A stretch of DNA of 64,000 nucleotides, taken from positions 62,001 to 126,000 of the forward strand of contig CAJQLO010000001.1 of the NCBI GenBank assembly GCA_905479195.1, given 5' to 3'. A model generated the notes under the pieces. It was not told the origin of the DNA and searched no databases. It was given only the letters and a program-made list of their open reading frames with translations. Source of the DNA: an uncultured Gammaproteobacteria bacterium. GTDB lineage: Bacteria > Pseudomonadota > Gammaproteobacteria > GCA-002705445 > GCA-002716945. The number at the start of each line of letters is the position of its first letter. The first letter of the stretch is position 1. Positions 16,497 to 26,891 of this stretch are shown one piece after another. Made by a program: the position numbers and the translations under genes.

Positions 16497-17253
16497 AATC
16501 TATTATTAATGGGCTGTGATCCGAAAATCTTTCTTTTTTATAAATATCTGCTGATAATATTGCTACATTTTTTGGTGAAGAGAGCATTTGATAATCTATT
16601 CTCCAGCCTACATTATTATCCCAGGCCCGACCTCTATTTGACCACCATGTATAATTATCTGGCTTATCGTTGATAAATCGAAATGCATCTATGCAATTAT
16701 AGTAATTAATTATTTTATCTATCCAAGCTCTTTCCTCCGGTAAAAATCCAGAATTTTTTTTATTCCCCTTCCAATTTTTAATATCAATTTCTTTATGTGC
16801 AATATTCCAGTCACCGCAAATTAAAACTGGTTTATTTCTTTTTTTCATCTTTTTTAGATATGATTCAAATTTTGACATAAACTTATATTTTAATTCCTGC
16901 CTTATTTCTCCTGATGACCCTGATGGAAAATATATAGAGATGATATGCAGCTTATTTAGTTCTAATTCTATAAATCTACCTTCATTTGCAAAAAGTTTTG
17001 ACCCAAAACTTTTATTTATATTTTTTGGAGTTTCTTTTGCATAAATACATACCCCGCTGTAACCCTTTTTTTCAGCAACTGACATATATCTTTTGTAACC
17101 AGTAATATTAAAATCATCAGAGCTAATTTGGTCTTCTAATGCTCTAACCTCTTGGAAGCATATTAAATCTGGTTTTACTTTTTTTAGCCATTTAAACAAA
17201 CCTTTCTTTTGGCTTGCCCTGATTCCACATACATTTAATGTTAAAACTTTCAT
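16486..17253 (-). CDS. xthA: Exodeoxyribonuclease III-family AP endonuclease
   Basis: Metal-dependent 3'-5' exonuclease and AP endonuclease of base-excision repair. Catalytic residues are all present: N7, E35, Y108, D148 and N150 (GDWNIAH), and D245-H246 in SDHSPL; the DNA-binding WWSNRGRAWDNNVGWRIDY stretch is also there. The gene lies divergent from pyrE, the position occupied in Pseudomonas by crc, a paralogue that has lost these residues. Because GDWNIAH is intact here, it should be a working nuclease and not a Crc-type regulator. Confidence 0.92.
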   Translation of the reverse strand: MKVLTLNVCGIRASQKKGLFKWLKKVKPDLICFQEVRALEDQISSDDFNITGYKRYMSVAEKKGYSGVCIYAKETPKNINKSFGSKLFANEGRFIELELNKLHIISIYFPSGSSGEIRQELKYKFMSKFESYLKKMKKRNKPVLICGDWNIAHKEIDIKNWKGNKKNSGFLPEERAWIDKIINYYNCIDAFRFINDKPDNYTWWSNRGRAWDNNVGWRIDYQMLSSPKNVAILSADIYKKERFSDHSPLIIDYDI

Positions 17254-17303
17254 ATTCTTTATTTACACTATGTTAAAATATATAATAAATACTCATAATA
17301 TTA

Positions 17304-17942
17304 ATGAACGACCTTAAAAAACAATTTATAGAATTTACATTAGACCATCAAATACTTCGTTTTGGTAATTTTTCTCTTAATTCTGGCAGACAAAGCCCGT
17401 ATTTCTTTAATACAGGTCTATGTAATACTGGCGAATTACTTGCTAAATTAGCAAAATTTTATTCTGATTTATTAGTAGAAAATAATATAAAATATGATTT
17501 TATTTTTGGCCCTGCTTATAAAGGAATAACATTAGCCACGTCTATTAGTAATAGCTTGTATAATTCTCATGATGTTAACAAACCTTTTTGTTTCAATAGA
17601 AAAGAATCTAAAGCGCATGGAGAAAAAGGTATATTTGTTGGCTCTCCACCAATAGGTAACGCGCTAATTGTTGATGATGTTATTTCGTCTGGTAAATCAA
17701 TAATTGAGTCAATAGATCTTTTGTCAAATAATGATGCAATACCAGTATCTGTTTTAGTTGCTTTTGATAGGATGGAGGTTGGGTTAGCCAAAAGGGCTTC
17801 AATTGAGATTTCAGATAAATATAAAATACCAGTCTATTCAATTATTACTCTTGATGATATTGTTGAGTTTCTTCAAAATAACAAGACAATGACTTTAGAG
17901 TTAGAGTCAATGACTCAATATATAACTCAATACAAAAGATAA
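17304..17942 (+). CDS. pyrE: Orotate phosphoribosyltransferase
   Basis: Adds ribose 5-phosphate from PRPP to orotate in pyrimidine synthesis. The 212-residue protein contains the PRPP-binding loop LIVDDVISSGKS at residues 121-132, the flexible-loop RKESKAHGEKG and the N-terminal FGNFSLNSGRQSPYFF. It is divergent from xthA with a 50-bp AT-rich gap that must hold both promoters, and convergent with the TauE-like gene, leaving 2 bases between the stops. Confidence 0.96.
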   Translation: MNDLKKQFIEFTLDHQILRFGNFSLNSGRQSPYFFNTGLCNTGELLAKLAKFYSDLLVENNIKYDFIFGPAYKGITLATSISNSLYNSHDVNKPFCFNRKESKAHGEKGIFVGSPPIGNALIVDDVISSGKSIIESIDLLSNNDAIPVSVLVAFDRMEVGLAKRASIEISDKYKIPVYSIITLDDIVEFLQNNKTMTLELESMTQYITQYKR

Positions 17943-17944
17943 TT

Positions 17945-18694
17945 TTATATAATTAAACTAACACCTACTATTATAGTAATGGTTTGATAAATAATTTTAA
18001 TTGTATGATTACTTTTAGATAGTGATATTTTTGCCCCTAAATAACCACCTATCAAAGACCCAAAAAATAATGCTGGCAAAAGTATCCATTCTATTTCAGT
18101 TACCAACCCCAAGGTGATCGCACCTAAAGCATTAAAGAATATTCCAACTATTATTAATGTATATGCAATTGCTTTTTTGTAGTCCATGCCATACCAAGAA
18201 ATCAATATAATCGTAAAAATTAGTCCAGTCCCTGCAGATAATGAACCATTTAGCAAACCAGTAAAAAATATTAACGAATAACCAATTAAATTATCTTGAA
18301 GAGTGTTTGAATATTCGTATACTATTTCACCATGATTTTTAGTTTTATATGAATATAGACTGATAGAAACTATTAATACGCCTAACAGCAATCTAGCAAG
18401 TTGATCATCAGTGAAGGATATTAGCTGAGCACCTATAAATACTCCAGGTAGACCAGCTAATAATAATTTTATTAGTAAATCTTTTTTAAAAGAAATAGTT
18501 TTTGCGAATTTACTTGTTGCACCAATGCCTAATGCAACAGTTGCTATTTTATGTACTGCTAATGCATTTATAAAAGGGATATTAAATAATAATAATATTG
18601 CAGGCAACTGGATTACACCTGCTCCACCTCCAGAAAATGCAGAAAAAATATTTGAAATAAGTGATATTGCTAGTAAACAGATTTGTTCAAACAA
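17945..18694 (-). CDS. TauE/SafE-family anion exporter
   Basis: A 249-residue inner-membrane protein with about eight hydrophobic helices in two similar halves, typical of the TauE/SafE family of sulfite and organosulfonate exporters. The glycine-rich FSGGGAGVIQLP in the first half and GLLNGSLSAGTGLIFT in the second are the family repeats. The start is a TTG at 18694, supported by an AAGGAAG Shine-Dalgarno sequence 5 bases upstream within the end of argB. Substrate unknown; it is the last gene of the long run starting at the fae-like gene. Confidence 0.82.
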   Translation of the reverse strand: MFEQICLLAISLISNIFSAFSGGGAGVIQLPAILLLFNIPFINALAVHKIATVALGIGATSKFAKTISFKKDLLIKLLLAGLPGVFIGAQLISFTDDQLARLLLGVLIVSISLYSYKTKNHGEIVYEYSNTLQDNLIGYSLIFFTGLLNGSLSAGTGLIFTIILISWYGMDYKKAIAYTLIIVGIFFNALGAITLGLVTEIEWILLPALFFGSLIGGYLGAKISLSKSNHTIKIIYQTITIIVGVSLII

Positions 18695-18695
18695 A

Positions 18696-19595
18696 TTACT
18701 TCCTTCGTATCATTGTGCCTATACCTGCATCTGTAAATAACTCTAATAAAACAGCATGATCAACCGTCCCATCAATTATCTGAACATGTTCAACCCCTGA
18801 GGCAACAGCTTCTAACGCTGACTCAACCTTTGGTAACATCCCATCAGATATTATTCCATTTTTAATTAACTCTTTAACTTTTGATGCATTAATAGATTTA
18901 ATTAAATTATCATCACTATCTAAAATTCCAGCTGTATTTGTAAGCATTAAATATTTACCAGCTTGGAGTATATATGCTATTTTGCCTGCAACTAAATCAG
19001 CATTAATATTATATGTCTTCCCATCATCGCCTATTCCAATAGGAGCAATAACGGGTATAAATGGAGAGCCGTCTAGCAGGCTTACAACTTCTGGGTCAAT
19101 ACTTTGTACTGTACCAGTATTTTTAAAATCGATATTTTTGAATTTACCTTCACCAATAACCTTCTTTGCCCTAATTAGTCCACCATCTTTACCTGATAAA
19201 CCAACAGCCTTTCCTCCATGAGATGATATGCAGCTAACGATCTCTTTATTTATCAGACCACCTAAGACCATTTCAATTGGATAGATAGATTCCGAGTCAG
19301 TAATTCTCATACCATTAGCAAACTCTGATTCAATTCCAAGTTTTTTTAGATAAGAAGTAATTTGTGGGCCACCACCATGAACTATTACTGGGTGCAGACC
19401 TACTTGTTTTAATAAGACAACATCTCTTGCAAAATTATTTTTAAGAGTTTCATCAGTCATCGCATGCCCACCAAATTTTATAACTATTACCTTGCCAGAC
19501 AATTGTTGAATATATGGTAATGCTTCAATTAATATTTTTGCAGTGACGGGCGTAATTTTATTATCGCCTCTATATATGACTTCTTCTTTTTTCAT
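18696..19595 (-). CDS. argB: Acetylglutamate kinase
   Basis: Phosphorylates N-acetylglutamate, the second step of arginine synthesis and usually the feedback-controlled one. The 299-residue enzyme has the KFGGHAM nucleotide-binding lysine segment, VHGGGPQI, and the C-terminal DGMLPKVESALEA. The N-terminal helix before VIVIKFGG is of the length found in arginine-sensitive hexameric enzymes, so feedback inhibition is plausible. It follows algC by 6 bases, the algC-argB order of pseudomonads. Confidence 0.96.
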   Translation of the reverse strand: MKKEEVIYRGDNKITPVTAKILIEALPYIQQLSGKVIVIKFGGHAMTDETLKNNFARDVVLLKQVGLHPVIVHGGGPQITSYLKKLGIESEFANGMRITDSESIYPIEMVLGGLINKEIVSCISSHGGKAVGLSGKDGGLIRAKKVIGEGKFKNIDFKNTGTVQSIDPEVVSLLDGSPFIPVIAPIGIGDDGKTYNINADLVAGKIAYILQAGKYLMLTNTAGILDSDDNLIKSINASKVKELIKNGIISDGMLPKVESALEAVASGVEHVQIIDGTVDHAVLLELFTDAGIGTMIRRK

Positions 19596-19601
19596 ATTTC
19601 C

Positions 19602-20990
19602 TCAGAAAGGTATTTTTATATTATTATCAACCATTAACATATTCTTTTTTACTATGCCCTGAATCTTGTTCAGAATACTTTTATTATCTGCCTCAAATCT
19701 CAACACTAAGTTAGATGAAGTGTTAGAACATCTTATCAAAGCCCAGCCATCTGGGTATATTATTTTCAACCCATCAATATCAATAATACTAGCATTATCG
19801 AATTTCGTTAGTTTTGCAAATAAATCCATGAAAGTAAAATGATTATTGCCAGAGAATGGTATATTAATTTCAGGCGTCGTTACTGATACTGGTAAATCAT
19901 TGAGTATTTCTTCATAATTTTCATTATTTGATAGTATTTCTAATAATCTTATCGATGCATATATGCCATCATCAAAACCTTTCCATTTATCAGCAAAGAA
20001 TATATGTCCACTCATCTCGCCCCCCAACAATGCCTTTTCTTTAATCATTGCTTTTTTTATGAAAGAATGACCAGTCCTGGAAAGCACTGGAATACCATTA
20101 TTTTTTATAATTTCATTTTCAAGATGCTTTGTGCATTTTACATCATAAACAATTTTTGCATCTCTATTGTTTTTTAAAATACTTCGGCTAAATAGTATCA
20201 TAAGCTGGTCAGGCCAAATAATATCTCCATTGCTTTTTAAAACAATTATTCTGTCACCATCTCCATCATATGCAAACCCAATACTAGATTTATTACTTTT
20301 TATTTCATTTTTTAGTTGACCTAAATTTTTTTCATTAGAAGTATCTGGGGGATGATTTGGAAAATTCCCATCAACACTTTCGTTTATTATATGTGTATTA
20401 ATTTTAAATGCAGAAAAAATACTTTTAGCAACAGCTCCTGTTACTCCATTACCGCAATCAATCGATACATTGAAAGGAAAATCTACATTAATATCTGCCG
20501 TAATTTCTTTAATATATTTTTCAAGAATATCTTTATTATAAATAATCTGTCCTTGTCTATTGTTAGATGTAAATTTCTTAGAGATTATTAAATCATAGAG
20601 CTCTAGAATATATTCATCAAACAAAGTCATACCATTAATGACCATTTTTATTCCATTAAAATTTTTTGGGTTATGACTTCCAGTTATCATTAACCCATTA
20701 TCAATATCTAGGTCATATAATGAAAAATATAAAAGCGGAGTAGGCAGCATTCCAATATCTATAACATCAACACCAGTTGATGTTATACCTTCAATTAGAT
20801 TTATTTTTAATGATTTCCCTGATAACCTTCCATCCATACAGACGCTAACTTTTTTTGTTTTTGAGACTTGTAATATTTTTGTTCCCAAAGCTTTGCCGAG
20901 AAGATTATATAGTTCCTCATTAATTTGCTCAGGATATTGACCTCTAATATCATAAGCCCTAAATATTTCCTTTGAAATATTCAACCTCAT
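19602..20990 (-). CDS. algC: Phosphomannomutase/phosphoglucomutase
   Basis: Interconverts hexose 1- and 6-phosphates, supplying mannose and glucose 1-phosphate for LPS and surface polysaccharide. The phosphoserine is S105 in [13 protein letters not shown], the Mg loop YDGDGDR is at 241-247, the sugar-specificity loop reads GEMSGHIFF, and the phosphate-binding loop lies in the C-terminal domain (RFEADNKS). The 462-residue length equals that of Pseudomonas AlgC (463). It overlaps dut by 4 bases and lies directly before argB. Confidence 0.93.
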   Translation of the reverse strand: MRLNISKEIFRAYDIRGQYPEQINEELYNLLGKALGTKILQVSKTKKVSVCMDGRLSGKSLKINLIEGITSTGVDVIDIGMLPTPLLYFSLYDLDIDNGLMITGSHNPKNFNGIKMVINGMTLFDEYILELYDLIISKKFTSNNRQGQIIYNKDILEKYIKEITADINVDFPFNVSIDCGNGVTGAVAKSIFSAFKINTHIINESVDGNFPNHPPDTSNEKNLGQLKNEIKSNKSSIGFAYDGDGDRIIVLKSNGDIIWPDQLMILFSRSILKNNRDAKIVYDVKCTKHLENEIIKNNGIPVLSRTGHSFIKKAMIKEKALLGGEMSGHIFFADKWKGFDDGIYASIRLLEILSNNENYEEILNDLPVSVTTPEINIPFSGNNHFTFMDLFAKLTKFDNASIIDIDGLKIIYPDGWALIRCSNTSSNLVLRFEADNKSILNKIQGIVKKNMLMVDNNIKIPF

Positions 20991-21436
20991 GTTCTCCCTG
21001 ATGAACCAAAACCACCTTCGCCTCTTTCTGTTTCATCAAAATCTTTTACTAGCTCAAACTTTGGTTGATCAACAGTAATAAATAGTAGTTGAGCGATTCT
21101 ATCGTATGGGTTAATTTTAAATTCAGCATTACTTCTGTTCCAACAGGAAACAAAAAGCTGGCCTTGATAGTCTGAGTCTATAAGGCCTACTAAGTTACCT
21201 AAGACTATACCGTGTTTATGGCCTAGCCCAGATCTAGGAAGTATTAATGCTGCATGAGCATTATCGCCTATAAATATGGCAACACCAGTTGGTATTAATT
21301 CAGTCTGGTTAGGAAGCAATGTTAACGTATTATCCAATGAAGCTCTTAAGTCAAGACCAGCAGAGCCAGGAGTAGAAAATGATGGTATGCTCTTTAAGTT
21401 TTTATCTAAGATTTTAATCTTAACTTTACTTAACAT
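20987..21436 (-). CDS. dut: dUTP diphosphatase
   Basis: Trimeric enzyme that hydrolyses dUTP to dUMP, preventing uracil incorporation and supplying dTMP synthesis. All five dUTPase motifs can be read in 149 residues: [35 protein letters not shown] and the C-terminal GEGGFGSSG. It overlaps coaBC by 11 bases and algC by 4, the conserved coaBC-dut-algC order. Confidence 0.97.
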   Translation of the reverse strand: MLSKVKIKILDKNLKSIPSFSTPGSAGLDLRASLDNTLTLLPNQTELIPTGVAIFIGDNAHAALILPRSGLGHKHGIVLGNLVGLIDSDYQGQLFVSCWNRSNAEFKINPYDRIAQLLFITVDQPKFELVKDFDETERGEGGFGSSGRT

Positions 21437-22655
21437 TTTTTTTAACTAGTTGAAGTTTATTTGAATATTCTATAGCTATGAAGTCTAAAATTTTATTAGC
21501 AATATTTGATTTTTTATCATGGCTAATTTTTTGTGAATGTGTATTAGATAACATTATTACTTCATTATAGTCTGACTCAAAACCTAATTTTAATTCATGG
21601 TTAGCAATATTTCCCACTATTATATCAAGATTTTTTTTTGCTAATTTTTGTTCTGAATTTTCTTTTAAACTATTTGTTTCAGCAGCAAAGCCTACAGTAA
21701 AAAGATTTTTATGTTTTTTAGATATAGTTTCCAATATATCTATGCCTCTAGTAAATTCTATAGTAATATTGTTTTTATTTTTTTTATACTTTATATCTGA
21801 ATAATTGGCTGGCTTATAGTCTGCGATAGCAGCTGTTGAAATAAAAATATCAAAATCAGAAACTTTTTCCTTAACAGCTTCATACATCTCTGATGAAGTT
21901 TCCACATATGTTGTCCTTATATCTGCAATAGGATTTAACGTAACTGGACCTGATATTAGTTCTACACTAGCTCCTTTTACCTTTGCAGCCATTGCAATAG
22001 CATATCCCATTTTGCCTGAACTATAATTACTCATAAATCTTACTGGGTCTATGGGTTCTCTTGTGGGACCAGCAGTAATAAGAATTCTACTTCCTGATAA
22101 CTGAGATGTTTTGCTCTGTTCCTTAATTTTTTCTATTATTTCCTCAGGGTGAGTCATTCTCCCGTAACCTATATCTCCACACGCATGACTACCATAATTT
22201 GGTCCAATTATTTTTATATCTGCATCATTAAGTTTTTCAATACTTGCCTGAGTTACTTTATTGTTCCACATATCGGGATTCATCGCGGGTGCAATAAATA
22301 ATGATTTAGTAAATGCTAAACATATTGTAGATAGTAAGCCATCTCCATGACCATTTGCTAGTTTATTCATAAAGTTTGCAGTACATGGGGCTATAAGAAT
22401 TACATCTGCCCATTTAGCTAAGTCAAGATGTGTAAAATTAGTTAAAGTATTTGACCCTTCATCTTCAGAGATCACTTTATTTCCAGATAAAGACTCAAGA
22501 GTTGTTTCTGTTATAAATAGTTCAGAGCTTTTTGTCATTACAACTTTTACATTGCAGCCCTCTTTTTTTAATCTACTGGTAATATCAGCTGCTTTATATG
22601 CAGCTATACTTCCAGTAATACCGAGTAAAATATTTTTTTCAGTTAGTATGTTCAT
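21426..22655 (-). CDS. coaBC: Bifunctional phosphopantothenoylcysteine decarboxylase/synthase
   Basis: Two consecutive steps of coenzyme A synthesis. The N-terminal flavoprotein CoaC domain (about 1-185) shows [11 protein letters not shown], His76 in [10 protein letters not shown], the PAMNPDMW motif and the catalytic Cys in [11 protein letters not shown]. The C-terminal CoaB domain starts at [12 protein letters not shown] and contains [13 protein letters not shown]. The full 409 residues match the family. It follows bioF by 23 bases, so biotin and CoA genes share one strand run. Confidence 0.96.
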   Translation of the reverse strand: MNILTEKNILLGITGSIAAYKAADITSRLKKEGCNVKVVMTKSSELFITETTLESLSGNKVISEDEGSNTLTNFTHLDLAKWADVILIAPCTANFMNKLANGHGDGLLSTICLAFTKSLFIAPAMNPDMWNNKVTQASIEKLNDADIKIIGPNYGSHACGDIGYGRMTHPEEIIEKIKEQSKTSQLSGSRILITAGPTREPIDPVRFMSNYSSGKMGYAIAMAAKVKGASVELISGPVTLNPIADIRTTYVETSSEMYEAVKEKVSDFDIFISTAAIADYKPANYSDIKYKKNKNNITIEFTRGIDILETISKKHKNLFTVGFAAETNSLKENSEQKLAKKNLDIIVGNIANHELKLGFESDYNEVIMLSNTHSQKISHDKKSNIANKILDFIAIEYSNKLQLVKKNVK

Positions 22656-22678
22656 ATCAATTTATTATTAAATTTTTA

Positions 22679-23836
22679 TTATTTAATAGTATTTAAAAAT
22701 TCTACTAATGATTGTATTTGTTTTTTGCTATGACCGCTAGTTAAATTAATCCTAATAAGGTCATGATTGATAGGCACTGTTGGATATCTTATCCCTTGTA
22801 TAAATATATTTAATTTTTTTGCTCTTTTACAGATATCCATCACTTCTTTTGGGTTACCAACTGTCATAGTTTGAATAGGTGTATTAGAATTATTTATATT
22901 TACTTTAAATATTTTTATAAGCTTCTTGAAATAAGCAATATTAGAATATAAATTTTTAACTATTTTTTTATCATCCATTATCATATTTATGCTTTCTAAA
23001 GTAGTTTCTACCAAGGCAGGAGGTAATGCTGTAGAATAAATATATGGCTTAGATTTTTGAATAAGCAAGTCTATTAATCCCTTAGAGCCACAAACAAAAG
23101 CACCAAATGTTCCAACAGCTTTTCCAAAAGTTGCTACATATGCATCAATTTTTATTTTACCTAAATTTAAATGATTAATAGAGCTAGGAAATTTTTTTTC
23201 ATTTTCTCTTAAAACACCAAAGCCATGAGCGTCATCAATAAAGAGTAATGCCTTATGTCTTTTTGCAATTGATGAAATTTTGAGTAAATCGGCTTGCTCT
23301 CCAGTCATACTGAATACAGTATCTGTAAATATAATTTTTGTTGGAGATTTTATCTTCTGTATTTTATCTTCTAGATCAGCATAGTCAAGATGCTTATACC
23401 TTACTAGTTTTGTTTTTGAAAGCCTTGAACTTTCTATAATAGAGTTATGATTTCCTTTATCTTGAAAGATAGTAATTTCATTTTCTGAAATAGCATTAAT
23501 TAAACCTACATTGGTCAAATATCCAGAGTTAGATACTAATGTAGATTCAAAGCCTAGCAATTTAGTTATACGTTTTTCAAGACTTTCATGAGCTTTGCTG
23601 TAACCGCTTATTAGCGGGGATGCTCCTGAACCAATACCATACTCATCTACGCACTTTTTTAATTTTATTTTAAGTTTTTTATTATTTGCTAAATTTAAGT
23701 AATTGTTACTAGAGAAATTATTTAATATTTTCCCAGAAACTTTTATTAATGAGTCTTGGGCAGACTCAGTAGTCACTCTATTTCTATAATTGTTATCTTT
23801 TTTTAAATTTAAGATTATATTTTTAAAATCAGGCAC
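22679..23836 (-). CDS. bioF: 8-amino-7-oxononanoate synthase
   Basis: PLP alpha-oxoamine synthase that condenses pimeloyl-ACP/CoA with alanine in biotin synthesis. The Schiff-base lysine is K239 in ATFGKAVGTFGAF, and the cofactor-binding DDAHGFG lies at 201-207. Related enzymes (2-amino-3-ketobutyrate CoA ligase, serine palmitoyltransferase) share these motifs, so BioF is chosen mainly because the gene follows bioB by 6 bases. The 385-residue length fits. bioD is at 58.5 kb; bioA, bioC and bioH are not in the window. Confidence 0.88.
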   Translation of the reverse strand: MPDFKNIILNLKKDNNYRNRVTTESAQDSLIKVSGKILNNFSSNNYLNLANNKKLKIKLKKCVDEYGIGSGASPLISGYSKAHESLEKRITKLLGFESTLVSNSGYLTNVGLINAISENEITIFQDKGNHNSIIESSRLSKTKLVRYKHLDYADLEDKIQKIKSPTKIIFTDTVFSMTGEQADLLKISSIAKRHKALLFIDDAHGFGVLRENEKKFPSSINHLNLGKIKIDAYVATFGKAVGTFGAFVCGSKGLIDLLIQKSKPYIYSTALPPALVETTLESINMIMDDKKIVKNLYSNIAYFKKLIKIFKVNINNSNTPIQTMTVGNPKEVMDICKRAKKLNIFIQGIRYPTVPINHDLIRINLTSGHSKKQIQSLVEFLNTIK

Positions 23837-23842
23837 TTATTT

Positions 23843-24910
23843 TTATGATGCATGTGGTTTTTGAATATTATTAATAGCTACAGGTATATCTTTTAATTTT
23901 TTTTCAGTAGGAAGTTCATCTGACTCAATCTTCTCAGAACTATTTGAGTTACCCATTGTATTAATTTTTAACTTTTTAAGAAGTTTACGGTCATGATCTA
24001 TTGTTGAATTTTTTGTAGTTAATAATTCTTCGCCATAAAAGATTGAATTTGCACCTGCAAAAAAACATAATGCTTGCATTTGGTCATTCATCGCATCTCT
24101 TCCTGCCGATAATCTAACATAAGCTTTTGGCATTGCAATTCTAGCTAGCGCTATAACTCGAATAAAATCAAATTCATCTACATCAAAATTGTCAAAATAT
24201 GGAGTCCCTTCAACTTTCACTAATCTGTTTATTGGGACTGACTCTGGATGTACTTCTAGGTTAGCTAAAACTTGAATTAATTTTACTCTATCTATATTTT
24301 CCTCCCCTAGGCCCAATATCCCTCCACTACATACTTTGACTCCAGCATCTCTAACATGTTTTAAAGTATCAAGTCTGTCCTGATATGTACGAGTAGTAAC
24401 AACTTTTTTATAATACTCTTCTGAAGTATCTAGATTATGATTATAGTAATCTAGTCCTACTTCTTTTAATTCTTCTGCTTGAGTTCCGGAAAGCATCCCT
24501 AGTGTGACACATGTTTCCAAACCCAGATCTTTAACTTCTTTTACCATTTCTTTGACTTTTGCTAGATTACTTTTAGTTAAATTTCTCCAAGCTGCGCCCA
24601 TGCAGAATCTAGTTGCTCCGCTTTCTTTAGCATCTTTGGCTTGTTTTATGATATCTGATAAGGGTAATGTTTTTTCAAGATTTATATCGGTATCATATCG
24701 TATGCTTTGAGAGCAGTATTTACAATCTTCCGGGCAGCCACCTGTCTTTATAGACATTAATGTAGATATTTGAATTTCATTTGGATTATGATATTTTCTA
24801 TGTAATTCATGGGATTTCCATAGCAAATCATTAAATGGCAAATCGTATAGTTTTTGCAATTCAAGAACTGTCCAGTCATTTTTAATATCAAGATTTTTCA
24901 TATTATTCAA
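23843..24910 (-). CDS. bioB: Biotin synthase
   Basis: Radical-SAM enzyme that inserts sulfur into dethiobiotin. The [4Fe-4S] cysteines are C59, C63 and C66 in [11 protein letters not shown]; further conserved segments are [17 protein letters not shown] and [10 protein letters not shown], and the RLSAGRD motif holds the [2Fe-2S] Arg ligand. At 355 residues it has the usual core followed by a lysine-rich tail that is not conserved. It overlaps ubiA by 4 bases and is directly before bioF. Confidence 0.97.
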   Translation of the reverse strand: MNNMKNLDIKNDWTVLELQKLYDLPFNDLLWKSHELHRKYHNPNEIQISTLMSIKTGGCPEDCKYCSQSIRYDTDINLEKTLPLSDIIKQAKDAKESGATRFCMGAAWRNLTKSNLAKVKEMVKEVKDLGLETCVTLGMLSGTQAEELKEVGLDYYNHNLDTSEEYYKKVVTTRTYQDRLDTLKHVRDAGVKVCSGGILGLGEENIDRVKLIQVLANLEVHPESVPINRLVKVEGTPYFDNFDVDEFDFIRVIALARIAMPKAYVRLSAGRDAMNDQMQALCFFAGANSIFYGEELLTTKNSTIDHDRKLLKKLKINTMGNSNSSEKIESDELPTEKKLKDIPVAINNIQKPHAS

Positions 24911-25755
24911 ATATAATTAAATATTAGACCAAAAGTAATTATTAATCCAAAGATATTATTATTTTCGAATGCAGATATGCATTGGTAAGGCTTCCTTGAT
25001 CTGACTAGTAGGTTCTGGTAGATAACGCATAGTAACGATATCAGCACAAAAAAATAATATACTAAATCAAAAGAGTTTATTAGTCCTAAAAACATAAATC
25101 CTATAACAATACTGTAATGTAAGTTTAGAGAATACTTTATATCTTTTTCTCCAAAAAATAATGCGGATGATTTTATGCCGATTTTTTTATCATCATCTTT
25201 ATCTGCCATTGCATAATAAGTGTCGTACACGATTGCCCATATAATTGTTAATATATATAACAGTATACAATTGATATCAATAGAGCCTTTTTCCAGCATA
25301 AATACCATTGGTATGCTAGAACCGAATGCCATTCCTAAAATTAATTGAGGTATTTTAAAATACCTTTTAGTTAAAGGATATATGATTAATAAAATTAAGG
25401 AGAATATTGTTAATAATATAATTTTAAAACCCAACATCAATAATAATATAAAGCATACGGTAATTAATAGTCCAAACAAAGTCAGGGCTTCCTGATTTGA
25501 AACTTTTTTTGAAGCAAGAACACGATTTTTTGTTCTTTCTACTTTAATATCAAAATCCTGGTCAAAGTAGTCATTAATAATGCATCCTGCTGATCTCGTG
25601 GCAACAATCCCAACTGCAAATATTATTAAATATATTATATTAGGGCTGCCTTGGGTAGAAATCATAAATGCCCATACGACTGGCCACATTAATAGGAGAA
25701 ATCCTATTGGCTTATCTACCCTCATTAATTGTAAATATAGTTTATATTTTTCCAT
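24907..25755 (-). CDS. ubiA: 4-hydroxybenzoate polyprenyltransferase
   Basis: Inner-membrane prenyltransferase of ubiquinone synthesis, acting after UbiC. The 282-residue protein has eight to nine hydrophobic helices and both aspartate-rich motifs: NDYFDQDFD at 61-69 followed by VERTKNR, and [17 protein letters not shown] at 177-193. The [15 protein letters not shown] start is typical of UbiA. It overlaps the upstream fae-like gene by 14 bases and bioB by 4. Confidence 0.95.
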   Translation of the reverse strand: MEKYKLYLQLMRVDKPIGFLLLMWPVVWAFMISTQGSPNIIYLIIFAVGIVATRSAGCIINDYFDQDFDIKVERTKNRVLASKKVSNQEALTLFGLLITVCFILLLMLGFKIILLTIFSLILLIIYPLTKRYFKIPQLILGMAFGSSIPMVFMLEKGSIDINCILLYILTIIWAIVYDTYYAMADKDDDKKIGIKSSALFFGEKDIKYSLNLHYSIVIGFMFLGLINSFDLVYYFFVLISLLCVIYQNLLVRSRKPYQCISAFENNNIFGLIITFGLIFNYI

Positions 25756-26290
25756 CTAGCCCCATTTGAAAATATTTATGGATTATAGATTCTTGATTTT
25801 CAAGAAGCCAGTCTATATCGGGTTTATTAGTCATTGCTTTATGAATGGCCTGGCTAGTGGCCTTTCTATGAATATCAAAGAGAATTTTATGGTCTAGGTT
25901 ATCATCACTAGATACTGATGGATTCAGCCATACCGATACAATTACTCCAAGGTCATTTGCTTTTTCTTTGGGTATATCGCCATTTCTAACAGAATCAAGA
26001 ACTCCATTTGCTATAGCGGCTTGCACAGTACCCATTAATATATTTGTATATCTATTTTCTTTAACAGTAACTTTGCTAACCATCAGCGTTGCAGGTTTAA
26101 CCATTATATCTGTATTCATTATTGCAAGAACTTTTGAGTGACCTTTTGATTGGTCTCCAATTAAGTTAGCAAAAGCTGTTCCAAATGGACCATCTAGTTC
26201 ACCTATCACAACTTCTGGCTCTGCAGCTGTTCCAGCAGGACCACCTGCAACTAAAGCCTCTCCTATTTTCATTATAAATTTTTCGTTCAT
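25742..26290 (-). CDS. Formaldehyde-activating enzyme (Fae) family protein, probably a paralogue
   Basis: Canonical Fae condenses formaldehyde with tetrahydromethanopterin in methylotrophs. This 182-residue protein matches the family throughout: IGEALV start, VVIG strand, GTAFAN, HSKVLAI, KPATLMVSKVTV, QAAIANGVLDSV and the C-terminal ATSQAIHKAM helix. Aligned by eye without gaps to the His-Ile-Asp preceding the LIIG strand of characterised Fae, it has E24 and E26, so the conserved His and Asp are not preserved. Canonical activity is therefore doubtful, and it may belong to one of the Fae-like paralogue groups of unknown role. The ATG at 26290 has an AGGA Shine-Dalgarno sequence. It overlaps ubiA by 14 bases and heads the run down to the TauE-like gene. 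Confidence 0.85.
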   Translation of the reverse strand: MNEKFIMKIGEALVAGGPAGTAAEPEVVIGELDGPFGTAFANLIGDQSKGHSKVLAIMNTDIMVKPATLMVSKVTVKENRYTNILMGTVQAAIANGVLDSVRNGDIPKEKANDLGVIVSVWLNPSVSSDDNLDHKILFDIHRKATSQAIHKAMTNKPDIDWLLENQESIIHKYFQMGLDGKI

Positions 26291-26357
26291 ATATTTTTCC
26301 TACCTGAGTGAATTTATGCCTATAATATATGTTAAGTTTATGAAAAGGAATAGACGA

Positions 26358-26891
26358 ATGATTAGAAATTTCAATAATAAAAAACCAAATATCCATATAA
26401 GCGCATATGTAGATGAGCAAGCGACTGTAATAGGTGATGTAACAATTGGGAAAGATAGTGCCTTATGGCCGCAGGCTGTAGCTAGAGGGGACATCAATAG
26501 CATAATAATAGGTGATAGAACTAATATACAGGATGGTTCTATTTTACATGTTACTCATGCTGGAGAATTTTGTCCTTCAGGATATCCACTTAGTATTGGT
26601 AGTGATGTAACCATTGGACACTCTGCAGTTATACATGCTTGCACAATAAAGAATAAATGTCTGATCGGCATGGGAAGTATTATTTTAGATGGTGCAATTA
26701 TTAATTCTGAGTGCATGATTGCAGCAGGTGCCTTAGTAGGCCCTGGCAAAATAATTGATAGTGGTTACTTATATGTGGGTAGTCCAGCAAAGAAAGCACG
26801 CAAATTAACTGAGAAGGAATTGGAGTTTTTAATTTATTCTGCAAAAGGTTATGTAGACTTAAAGAATAAATATTTAAAACTAAAAACCTAG
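26358..26891 (+). CDS. yrdA: Gamma carbonic anhydrase-like hexapeptide-repeat protein
   Basis: Left-handed beta-helix protein of the YrdA/PaaY/gamma-carbonic anhydrase family. Hexapeptide turns run through most of the chain (AYVDEQATVIGDVTIG, IGDRTNIQDGSILHVTH, IGSDVTIGHSAVIHACTI). Putative zinc-ligand histidines are in ILHVTH and IGHSAVIHAC, the same spacing as in Cam-like enzymes, and the closing VGSPAKKAR is a family mark. Activity of this subgroup is unproven. The frame opens at 26316, but the ATG at 26358 has an AAAAGGA Shine-Dalgarno sequence and gives a 177-residue protein aligned with YrdA (184). It overlaps aroE tail-to-tail by 12 bases. Confidence 0.87.
   Translation: MIRNFNNKKPNIHISAYVDEQATVIGDVTIGKDSALWPQAVARGDINSIIIGDRTNIQDGSILHVTHAGEFCPSGYPLSIGSDVTIGHSAVIHACTIKNKCLIGMGSIILDGAIINSECMIAAGALVGPGKIIDSGYLYVGSPAKKARKLTEKELEFLIYSAKGYVDLKNKYLKLKT

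Noticed and set aside
22679-24910. bioF as 2-amino-3-ketobutyrate CoA ligase (kbl)
   Set aside because: The motifs are shared, but adjacency to bioB and lack of a threonine dehydrogenase gene favour BioF.
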